Source: Hyphomicrobiales bacterium (lineage in GTDB: Bacteria > Pseudomonadota > Alphaproteobacteria > Rhizobiales > JALURZ01). Taken from it: a stretch of 6,197 nt of DNA. Below are positions 1 through 5,872 of the stretch, one piece after another. The stretch lies in contig JALURZ010000028.1 in NCBI GenBank assembly GCA_027058735.1, positions 1-6,197 on the forward strand. Direction: 5' to 3'. The notes beneath the pieces were generated by a model that saw only the letters and a program-made list of their open reading frames with translations, was not told the DNA's origin and did no database searches. A program made the position numbers and the translations under genes. The first letter of the stretch is position 1; every line of letters starts with the position of its first letter.

Positions 1-1321
1 ACTGGCTCACCTTCTTCTGCTGGTCCGCGCCCCTGAAATTGAAACTGCCCACATAGGCGCGGCTGGGCAGCGGATTCCCGCCAAGCTCGATCGCATCCAG
101 CCCGTCCGAGATTTCCTCCCAAACCGTTTTCGATCCGTCCAGCGCATCGCGCGACTGATCCACATAGCCCGCAACGACGCTGTCGCCCAGTCTGATCGAT
201 CCGGCGTCAGGGTCCTCCTGGCCGATGATCATCCGGAACAGGGTTGTCTTTCCCGCGCCATTGGCCCCAATCACCCCGGCGATGCCGCCGGGGGGAAGGG
301 TGAAATTCAGATTGTCGATCAGCAGCCGGTCCCCATAGCCCTTGGATACCCCCCGCGCCGCAATGACCACATCGCCCAGCCTGGGGCCGGGCGGAATGAC
401 GATCTGGGCTTTGGTGAGGGCATCGCGCCCGGCACGGCCCAGCAGTTCCTCATAGGCCTGAATGCGGGCTTTCGACTTGGCCTGGCGGGCGCGCGGGCTT
501 GCCTGTATCCATTCGAGTTCGCGCGCCAGGGTGCGGCGGCGCGCTTCGTCCTGCTTGCCTTCCACGGCCAGGCGCTCGCGCTTCTGCTCAAGCCACGATG
601 AATAATTGCCCTCATAGGGAATGCCGCGGCCACGATCCAGTTCCAGGATCCATCCGGTCACGTTGTCGAGAAAATAGCGGTCATGGGTTATCACCACGAC
701 GGTGCCGGCGAATTCACTCAGATGATGTTCGAGCCAGGCCACCGATTCCGCATCGAGATGGTTGGTCGGCTCGTCCAGCAACAGCAGATCGGGCTTCGAC
801 AACAACAGCCGGCACAGCGCCACGCGGCGTTTCTCGCCGCCTGAAAGCGTCGCCACATCCGCATCATCGCGCGGGCAGCGCAGCGCCTCCATGGCCTGTT
901 CCACCTGCGCATCGAGGTCCCACAGTTCCTGGGCGTCGATGCGGTCCTGCAGCGCGGCCATTTCTTCAGCCGTCTCCTGCGAATAGTTCATGGCAAGTTC
1001 GTTGAAGCGGTCGAGTATCCGCTTTTTCTCCGCCACCCCTTCCATGACATTGGCGCGCACGTCCTTGTCCGGATCAAGCTCGGGCTCCTGCGGCAGAAAG
1101 CCGACCCGTGCGTCTTTCGCCGCCCAGGCCTCGCCCTGAAATTCCGTTTCGAGACCCGCCATGATCCGCAGCAGCGTCGATTTGCCCGCGCCATTGGGAC
1201 CGATCAGACCGATCTTGGCGCCGGGCAAGAAAGACAGCGTGATATCGTCCAGCACGCGCCTGCCGCCCGCATGGGCCTTGGAAAGGCCATTCATCACATA
1301 GATATACCGGTAGGATGCCAT
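1..1321 (-). CDS. ettA: Energy-dependent translational throttle protein EttA (ABC-F ATPase), C-terminus cut by window edge
   Basis: EttA binds the ribosomal E site and couples the cell's ATP/ADP state to entry into translation elongation; it is a cytosolic ABC-F protein with no membrane domain. About 440 residues are visible of a family length near 555. The first ATPase domain has Walker A GPNGAGKS at 41-48, the PQEPELD segment at 78-83, a helical arm insertion around 92-140, signature LSGGE at 159-163 and Walker B followed by DEPTNHLD, with catalytic Glu184. The charged inter-domain linker (PtIM) runs from about W243 to 320. The second Walker A, GANGAGKTT, is at 352-360 (Lys358). The window ends just before the second LSGGE signature, so the second Walker B is not visible. 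Long stretches match my memory of E. coli EttA, for example WILELDRG and GNYSSWLEQK. The ATG at 1321 gives the expected N-terminus, although no strong Shine-Dalgarno is visible. It follows the acyl-CoA operon after 89 bp and is functionally unrelated to it. Confidence 0.96.
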   Translation of the reverse strand, partial: MASYRYIYVMNGLSKAHAGGRRVLDDITLSFLPGAKIGLIGPNGAGKSTLLRIMAGLETEFQGEAWAAKDARVGFLPQEPELDPDKDVRANVMEGVAEKKRILDRFNELAMNYSQETAEEMAALQDRIDAQELWDLDAQVEQAMEALRCPRDDADVATLSGGEKRRVALCRLLLSKPDLLLLDEPTNHLDAESVAWLEHHLSEFAGTVVVITHDRYFLDNVTGWILELDRGRGIPYEGNYSSWLEQKRERLAVEGKQDEARRRTLARELEWIQASPRARQAKSKARIQAYEELLGRAGRDALTKAQIVIPPGPRLGDVVIAARGVSKGYGDRLLIDNLNFTLPPGGIAGVIGANGAGKTTLFRMIIGQEDPDAGSIRLGDSVVAGYVDQSRDALDGSKTVWEEISDGLDAIELGGNPLPSRAYVGSFNFRGADQQKKVSQ

Positions 1322-1361
1322 GGGCCCGCACCGCCGCCATCAAGAGAGGGAACCGAAGGCT

Positions 1362-1390
1362 TTTTTAGGCAATGCGGCAGCGCGCCGCAA
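1362..1390 (-). promoter_or_regulatory. Candidate sigma-70-type promoter for ettA
   Basis: On the minus strand, TTGCGG (1385-1390) and TAAAAA (1362-1367) are separated by exactly 17 nt. They match the -35 and -10 consensus at 4 of 6 positions each. Transcription would begin near 1355, leaving a leader of about 30 nt before the ettA ATG. The TAAAAA is the only A/T-rich block in this GC-rich gap. This is a pattern match only; the -35 overlaps a small inverted repeat, and ettA could also be read through from the upstream operon. Confidence 0.35.
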
Positions 1391-1405
1391 GGCCCGCGGC
1401 CGGGC
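1373..1405 (-). terminator. Two tandem GC-rich hairpins after the DehI-like gene (weak terminator candidate)
   Basis: Just past the stop codon of the DehI-like gene lie two perfect inverted repeats. One is GCCCG/CGGGC with a 4-nt loop (1392-1405). The other is TGCGGC/GCCGCA with a 5-nt loop (1373-1389). They could mark or stabilise the 3' end of the operon transcript. No T-run follows on the minus strand, so this is not a canonical intrinsic terminator. Short GC stems also arise by chance at this base composition. Confidence 0.25.
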
Positions 1406-1410
1406 GACGA

Positions 1411-2307
1411 TCAGCTCTGCAACTGGTGGCGGAAAAAGGCCACATTGACGATCAGCCCCGGGATCAGATAGGTGAACACCCGGCTGACCGCAAGCAGTTC
1501 GGCGACGCTCGCATCGTTGGTTGCCGCTTCGGCAATCCGTTCAGGCGTAAGGCCCGCCGGGTTGGGCAGACCGGCGACGGTCTCGAATATGGCCTCATGC
1601 ATCGATTGTGTCAGGGCGTTGTAGGGCGCACTGTCGAGCGACCCGCGAAGGTCCTCCCAGGCCAGCTTGAAATAGCTCGGCCAGCGCGACAGCGCGCGGT
1701 AATCGGTATTGACAAAGGGCAGCTTCACCCGCGCCTTGATATCGTCGTAGACGGCGCGGGTTTCGGCGGCCGCATGATGCGGCTCCATCAACACGAAGGG
1801 TGTCTCGAGCCTTGGGGCATGGCGTGCGCCAAAGGCCGCCGGCGTTTCACCGCCATCTGAAAACGCGCCGCCCTCAAGAAGATAGGTGACCGAAAAGAAG
1901 GCCGGTATCTGAATGAAATTGCCGTGCGAGAAAAACTCGATCATGTCGCGGATCTCCGAGAGTTCGCGCTCCGAATACCCGATGTCGCGCAACCGTCCGG
2001 CGATCGGCGGCGGATCGAATTCAGCGATTTTGTCTTCGACCAGCCCGCGCATGGCGAGCGCCCTTTCCACGTAAGCGCGGCTTTCAACAACCTTGCCCAT
2101 GCCCCGCCACCAGCACTCGAAAAAGGTCCGGTAATTGGCCAGCGCCAGGGCCGCGACACCAACCCAGGGCACCTGAAACGCCCGCTTGTAGTCTTCATAG
2201 GTCTGGCGCAGCCGATCGTCGGCCTGATACTCCCAGATCGGGCGCACGTCAGGGACCGGATCGGGACGTCTGCGCTCAGGGATCATGGGCTTTTTCCCCT
2301 TTGTCAT
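1411..2307 (-). CDS. DehI-family 2-haloacid dehalogenase-like protein
   Basis: The protein (298 aa) matches the DehI family of group I alpha-haloacid dehalogenases, which hydrolyse 2-halocarboxylic acids to 2-hydroxy acids using an Asp-activated water; Pseudomonas putida DehI is about 296 aa. The all-helical pseudo-duplication shows directly: residues 38-70 and 187-219 align without gaps (YEDYK..VPWV..LA..FF..W against YDDIK..LPFV..LS..YF..W). Asp202 in NTDYRALSRWP falls where DehI has its catalytic Asp189 (ASDFQALANWP, recalled). HGN at 128-130 fits the DehI Asn114 region, and VPW at 46-48 fits the Trp34 region. There is no signal peptide. It is last in the operon, and its ATG overlaps the hydratase stop by 4 nt. 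A second in-frame ATG at 2286 has a better ribosome site (AAAGGGG, 9-nt spacing), so the true protein may start at Met8. Family membership is fairly secure, but the substrate, and whether it is halogenated, is unknown. Confidence 0.85.
   Translation of the reverse strand: MTKGKKPMIPERRRPDPVPDVRPIWEYQADDRLRQTYEDYKRAFQVPWVGVAALALANYRTFFECWWRGMGKVVESRAYVERALAMRGLVEDKIAEFDPPPIAGRLRDIGYSERELSEIRDMIEFFSHGNFIQIPAFFSVTYLLEGGAFSDGGETPAAFGARHAPRLETPFVLMEPHHAAAETRAVYDDIKARVKLPFVNTDYRALSRWPSYFKLAWEDLRGSLDSAPYNALTQSMHEAIFETVAGLPNPAGLTPERIAEAATNDASVAELLAVSRVFTYLIPGLIVNVAFFRHQLQS
2296..2302 (-). promoter_or_regulatory. Ribosome binding site that may set the start of the DehI-like gene at 2286
   Basis: AAAGGGG on the minus strand ends 9 nt before an in-frame ATG at 2284-2286. 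The upstream ATG at 2305-2307 overlaps the preceding stop codon as ATGA but has no purine-rich Shine-Dalgarno in front of it. Either start is plausible: the upstream one by translational coupling, the inner one by this site. The choice changes the N-terminus by only seven residues, all before the conserved domain. Confidence 0.4.
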
Positions 2308-3089
2308 TTGTTAAAATCCGGTTTGCGTTTGTCCAGGAAGGCGGCGATGCCTTCGCGCGCCTCCGCGCCGCCAAGGGCGGCGGTCATCCGTTCGGCCTCC
2401 AGATCGAGTTGATCGTCCAGGCTGGCGGTCTGGCCCGAAGCGCACAGCGCCTTGATGGCGGCCATCGCGCCCGGCGGCCCCTTGGCCAGCGCGCGGGCCA
2501 GCTCCATCGCCTCATCGAGGGCCGCTCCCGGTTCAGCGAGCCGATTGAGAAGGCCGGCCGCGAACAGGCGCGGGGCCTCCACCCGCTCGCCGCTCAGGCA
2601 CAGTTCGCCGACAAGCTGGCGCGGCAGGCTTTGCGACAGGAACGATGTCGCCCCGCCGTCCGGCGTCAGTCCGATGCGCACATGGGACACGGCAAAATAG
2701 GCATCGCGCGCCGCGACCACCAGGTCGCAGGCAAGCCCAAGCGATACCCCCGCCCCCGCGGCCCCCCCTTCGATCGCCGCGATGACCGGCACCGGGCATG
2801 AGCGCACCGCGCGGATCATGCCATGCAGCAGCTCGGTGCCCTGGCGCCGGGCGCCGGCATCCGCGTCGAGACGCCGGCGCAGCCGCCTGATATCGCCGCC
2901 GGCGCAGAAAAACCCGTCCGCGCCTGTCAGCACCATCGCACGCACCGAGGGGTCCCGCGCGCCTGCTTCGAGCAGCCGGGGAAAGGCATTGTAAAACTCA
3001 AGGGTGAGCGCGTTGCGCGCCGCCGGATTGTTGTTGGTGACGACGAGCACGCCATCGCGATTTTCGCTCAGCAGCGCTTCAACCGCCAT
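2304..3089 (-). CDS. Enoyl-CoA hydratase/isomerase family protein (oxepin-CoA hydrolase, alternative-type-like)
   Basis: This is a crotonase-fold enzyme of 261 aa, the usual family length, acting on acyl-CoA thioesters in the cytosol. Visible marks are NPAARNAL (21-28) and the two oxyanion-hole segments, FCAGGD (61-66) and GAAGAG (109-114). Neither catalytic Glu of classical enoyl-CoA hydratase is present: the Glu144 position is Ser116 and the Glu164 position is His136. Instead it has Asp144 in LTPDGG, the pattern of PaaG-type isomerases and of proteins annotated 'oxepin-CoA hydrolase, alternative type'. A double-bond isomerase or related activity is therefore as likely as hydration. I chose the ATG at 3089 because AAGAGAG (3099-3105) lies 9 nt upstream and it gives a normal N-terminus. 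An upstream ATG at 3143 would add 18 unconserved residues and overlap the thioesterase by 65 nt. With the chosen start the overlap is 11 nt, and the stop overlaps the next gene by 4 nt. Confidence 0.9.
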   Translation of the reverse strand: MAVEALLSENRDGVLVVTNNNPAARNALTLEFYNAFPRLLEAGARDPSVRAMVLTGADGFFCAGGDIRRLRRRLDADAGARRQGTELLHGMIRAVRSCPVPVIAAIEGGAAGAGVSLGLACDLVVAARDAYFAVSHVRIGLTPDGGATSFLSQSLPRQLVGELCLSGERVEAPRLFAAGLLNRLAEPGAALDEAMELARALAKGPPGAMAAIKALCASGQTASLDDQLDLEAERMTAALGGAEAREGIAAFLDKRKPDFNK

Positions 3090-3504
3090 CGCCCGACACT
3101 CTCTTGAATACGCCGCTCCCGGTCGCAAGCAGCGTGCCGGCATCGTCCGTGATCCGGCCTTCGGCGAACAGCGTCCTTGTGCCGCCGCCTGTCACCCGGC
3201 CGGTCGCGGTAATCCGGCCGCCGGTACCAGGTGCCAGATAGTGGGTCGTCAGGGACAGGGTCAATATCGCCGCGCTGGCGTCCGGCGAAACGGCCCGGCT
3301 GCACGCATAGCCGCACACGATATCCAACACCGTCGCCATGACGCCGCCATGGAGAACGCCACGCCGGTTCATGTGCTGCTCGCTCAGCGTCAATTCGAGT
3401 TCGGTCCGGTCGTCATGGACCCGCACGACATGCCCATAGGCCCGCTGCAGGCCGCTGCCGCCATGGGCAAACACCAGCGGCTCCGCATCCGCCGCCGCGC
3501 TCAT
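3079..3504 (-). CDS. PaaI-family hotdog-fold acyl-CoA thioesterase
   Basis: The 141-aa protein has the single-hotdog thioesterase signature of the PaaI/YdiI group: the NRRGVLHGG motif with HGG at 52-54, then Asp61 at the position of the acidic catalytic residue in this group (Asp or Glu). Later it has the strand segment LTLSLTTHYLAP (81-92) and the usual GRV...R..A.GRI pattern. Such enzymes hydrolyse acyl-CoA or aryl-CoA to free acid plus CoA and act as cytosolic tetramers or dimers of dimers. Its ATG overlaps the stop of the small acyl-CoA dehydrogenase subunit (ATGA), and its end overlaps the hydratase-like gene, so it belongs to the operon. It may release CoA from dead-end intermediates or supply a free acid to a neighbour; the real substrate cannot be read from sequence. 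Identification of the family is secure. Confidence 0.92.
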   Translation of the reverse strand: MSAAADAEPLVFAHGGSGLQRAYGHVVRVHDDRTELELTLSEQHMNRRGVLHGGVMATVLDIVCGYACSRAVSPDASAAILTLSLTTHYLAPGTGGRITATGRVTGGGTRTLFAEGRITDDAGTLLATGSGVFKRVSGDGG

Positions 3505-4640
3505 GGGTGCCGCATCCTGGCGAGCAGGCCGGCGCGCTCCAGATGATGATCCTCATCCCCGAACAGATGGTCGATCATGACGATCCGCTTGGCGAAATGC
3601 GGCAGGGCGTATTCCCAGGTCATGCCGATGCCGCCATGCATCTGGATTGATTCTTCCGCGATGAGACGCCCGGCGCGCCCGGCCAGGTTCTTGGCCGCCG
3701 AAATATGCCACTCGCGCACGGCGCGCGGATCGTCCAGATGGCCCGCCGCATTGATGACCGCCGAACTCAGTTGCTCCACCTCCATCAGCATCTCGACCAT
3801 GCGGTGCTGCAACGCCTGAAACGCGCCGATCGGCACGCCGAACTGTTTACGGGTCTTGAGATAGTCAAGGGTCATGTCGCAGGCCATCCGCATGGCGCCA
3901 AGGGATTCGGCGCTGAGCGCCAGAATGCCGAGCCCGACCGCGCGCTCAAGCGGCGCAAAACCGGCGCCCGGCTCCCCCAGCACCGCGTCGCTGTCGACCT
4001 TCACACCGCCAAAAGAGACTTCGGCGGCCCGCCCCCCATCCACGGTCTGCGTGGCGCGGCGCCTCACCCCCTTCGCCGTGGCATCGACGATAAACAGCGC
4101 GATGCCCTCCTCATCGCTCACATCGCCCCCGATGCGCGCCGAAACCACGAGGCGGTCGGCACTGTCGCCGTTGAGGACAACCGCCTTTTCGCCGTTCAGC
4201 ACCCAGCCCTCGTCCCCCTTTTGCGCGCGGGTGGCGACGTGGGCAAGGTCATAAAACGCCGCCCCCTCCCCATGGGCGAGCGCCAGCAGCAGCGTGCCGC
4301 CTATCACCTCTTCCAGCATGGCGCATTGTTGCTCAGACCCGGCTTCCGCGATCAGCCGCCCGGCCAGCAGGTTGGCCAGAAACGGTTCCACCACCAGCCC
4401 TCTGCCCAATTCCTCGAACACGACGGCGATATCGAAACCCTGCCCCCCGAAACCGCCGGATTTTTCCTCAAACAGCGCCCCGATCAGGCCGAGTTCGGCG
4501 AACTGCGCCCACATCTCGCGGCTGAACCCGCCGGGCCCGGCGGCAATCTTGTGGCGGGTGGCGATATCGTATTTTTCGCGCACTAACCGGGAGGCCATGT
4601 CGGCCAGCATGCGGCGATCGTGTGTATGGGTAAAATCCAT
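3501..4640 (-). CDS. Acyl-CoA dehydrogenase, small subunit (PimD-like)
   Basis: This 379-aa flavoprotein of the acyl-CoA dehydrogenase fold resembles PimD, the small subunit of pimeloyl-CoA dehydrogenase in Rhodopseudomonas palustris (about 380 aa). Marks include an N-terminal helical domain with ELGLIGALF..GGFGG (49-66), FEELGRGLVVEP (75-86), the middle beta domain with WVLNGEKAVVLNG (146-158), and the FAD-contacting TRKQFGVPIG..Q (263-275). The C-terminal QMHGGIGMTWEY is at 333-344. The Glu of medium-chain enzymes (Glu376) is replaced by Phe360 in HLFGDEDHH, and no Glu sits at the alternative long-chain position (near Gly238). It probably lacks its own catalytic base and works as the partner of the adjacent large subunit. 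The start ATG lies 7 nt after the large-subunit stop with only a weak ribosome site, which suggests translational coupling. Physiological substrate is unknown, because many alphaproteobacteria carry several such pairs. Confidence 0.92.
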   Translation of the reverse strand: MDFTHTHDRRMLADMASRLVREKYDIATRHKIAAGPGGFSREMWAQFAELGLIGALFEEKSGGFGGQGFDIAVVFEELGRGLVVEPFLANLLAGRLIAEAGSEQQCAMLEEVIGGTLLLALAHGEGAAFYDLAHVATRAQKGDEGWVLNGEKAVVLNGDSADRLVVSARIGGDVSDEEGIALFIVDATAKGVRRRATQTVDGGRAAEVSFGGVKVDSDAVLGEPGAGFAPLERAVGLGILALSAESLGAMRMACDMTLDYLKTRKQFGVPIGAFQALQHRMVEMLMEVEQLSSAVINAAGHLDDPRAVREWHISAAKNLAGRAGRLIAEESIQMHGGIGMTWEYALPHFAKRIVMIDHLFGDEDHHLERAGLLARMRHP

Positions 4641-4647
4641 GGCCGTC

Positions 4648-5844
4648 TCAAAGCCCCAGCATCATGCGGGCGATAATGTTTTTCTGGATTTCATTCGAAC
4701 CGCCGAAAATCGACAGTTTGCGGTTGTTGAAATATTCGCTCGCGACGGGGTTGGCGAAGTCCGGGCCGATGGGCGGCTGGTTATGGCCGGCATCGAGGGC
4801 TTCGGACGCAAAGGGCAGCGCATAGGGGCCCAGCGCGCGGCGGGTCAGATCGGTGATCGCCTGGCGGATTTCCGTGCCCTTGATCTTGAGCATCGAGCTT
4901 TCAAAACCAGGGGCCGCACCCGATGTCGCCGCCTGCATCACCCGCAGGTTGGTCGTGCGCATGGCTTCCAGATCAATTTCAATGCGCGCCATGCGGGCCG
5001 CGAATTGCGGATCCTCGCTCAGCGGGCGGCCGCGTTTCTTCTGCGCATTGGCAATGTGGCGGAGATGGTCGAACGCTTCGAGCGAGAACCCCACACCGGC
5101 AATGTTGGTGCGCTCATGGGTGAGCAGGAACTTGGCGCAGGTCCACCCCTCGTTTTCCTCGCCAACCAGGTTTGCGACCGGCACGCGCACATCGTTGAAG
5201 AACACCTCGTTGACTTCATGCTCGCCGTCCAGGGTGATGATGGGGCGCATGTCAATGCCCCTGGACGCCATGTCGATGAGCAGGAACGAGATGCCCGCCT
5301 GCGGCTTGCCCTCGCTCGATGTGCGCACCAGGCAGAACATCCGGTTGGCATATTGGCCAAGGGTGGTCCATGTCTTCTGGCCGTTGACCACATAGTGATC
5401 GCCGTCGCGAACGGCTCTGGTCTTCAGCGACGCCAGATCGGATCCCGCGCCCGGCTCCGAATAGCCCTGACACCACCAGTCGGTGCCATCCAGAATGCGC
5501 GGCAGGTAGTGGGCCTTTTGCTCATCGGTGCCGAATTTCATCAACACCGGCCCCAGCATGTTGAGCCCGAACGGCAGCACCCGCGGCGCGCCGGCGGCGC
5601 AGCATTCCTCCTCGAAGATGCTGCGCTGGACGGCAGTCCATTCCACGCCCCCATAGGCCTTCGGCCAGGTCGGCGCGAGCCACCCTTTCTTATGCAGAAT
5701 GGCCTGCCATTCCTCGATATCGGCCTTGCCCAGGCGCTGCGACCTTTTCACTTTCGAAGACAGATGCGCCGGCAGTTCCCTTGCCAGAAAGGCCCGCACC
5801 TCGTCGCGAAAGGCGGTCTCTTCAGACGAATATTTCAGTTCCAT
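4648..5844 (-). CDS. Acyl-CoA dehydrogenase, large subunit (PimC-like)
   Basis: This 398-aa FAD-dependent enzyme would introduce the alpha,beta double bond into an acyl-CoA and pass electrons to ETF. It closely resembles PimC, the large subunit of pimeloyl-CoA dehydrogenase (about 396 aa). It shows WLAPTWPKAYGG (55-66), the ACAD signature WWCQGYSEPGAGSDLASLKT (123-142), NGQKTWTTLGQYA (154-166), DGEHEVNEVFF (206-216) and the C-terminal IFGGSNEIQKNIIAR (379-393). Position 381, which is Glu in medium-chain dehydrogenase, is Gly. However, Glu244 in THERTNIAG sits where long-chain and isovaleryl-CoA dehydrogenases place their base, so this subunit is the likely catalytic one. The ATG at 5844 is supported by GGGAGAG (5851-5857), with GGGAG ending 8 nt upstream. 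It follows the thiolase gene by 28 nt and precedes its small partner by 7 nt, the order of the pim operon. Dicarboxyl-CoA or branched substrates are possible but not shown by the sequence. Confidence 0.93.
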   Translation of the reverse strand: MELKYSSEETAFRDEVRAFLARELPAHLSSKVKRSQRLGKADIEEWQAILHKKGWLAPTWPKAYGGVEWTAVQRSIFEEECCAAGAPRVLPFGLNMLGPVLMKFGTDEQKAHYLPRILDGTDWWCQGYSEPGAGSDLASLKTRAVRDGDHYVVNGQKTWTTLGQYANRMFCLVRTSSEGKPQAGISFLLIDMASRGIDMRPIITLDGEHEVNEVFFNDVRVPVANLVGEENEGWTCAKFLLTHERTNIAGVGFSLEAFDHLRHIANAQKKRGRPLSEDPQFAARMARIEIDLEAMRTTNLRVMQAATSGAAPGFESSMLKIKGTEIRQAITDLTRRALGPYALPFASEALDAGHNQPPIGPDFANPVASEYFNNRKLSIFGGSNEIQKNIIARMMLGL

Positions 5845-5850
5845 GAGAGG

Positions 5851-5857
5851 CTCTCCC
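5851..5857 (-). promoter_or_regulatory. Ribosome binding site of the large acyl-CoA dehydrogenase subunit
   Basis: GGGAGAG on the minus strand lies in the 28-nt gap after the thiolase stop. The GGGAG part ends 8 nt before the ATG at 5842-5844. It is the clearest Shine-Dalgarno in the window and fixes this start. The gap is too short and GC-rich to hold a separate promoter, so the gene is probably cotranscribed with the thiolase. Confidence 0.65.
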
Positions 5858-5872
5858 GTGGCGGCGCCCCGA

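Noticed and set aside
1351..1370. T6 run on the plus strand as an intrinsic terminator
   Set aside because: No stem-loop precedes the T-run on the plus strand, and no plus-strand gene ends there. On the minus strand it is an A-run, which fits better as part of a -10 element.
1372..2412. Two 162-codon plus-strand frames opposite the DehI-like gene (1372-1860 and 1924-2412)
   Set aside because: Both are antisense to a gene whose conserved motifs span its length. Neither has a ribosome site or a recognisable domain.
3090..3143. Longer start for the crotonase-family gene at 3143
   Set aside because: It adds 18 residues unlike the family N-terminus and a 65-nt overlap with the thioesterase. The ATG at 3089 has AAGAGAG at suitable spacing and gives the normal length.
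3705..4586. A 293-codon open frame on the plus strand
   Set aside because: It lies antisense to the small ACAD subunit, has no recognisable motif and is Arg/His/Pro-rich. It is a compositional shadow.
5845..5855. Palindrome GAGAG-G-CTCTC before the large ACAD gene as an operator
   Set aside because: The single-base centre cannot form a hairpin. The repeat coincides with the Shine-Dalgarno region and is short enough to be chance, and the 28-nt gap leaves no room for a promoter.
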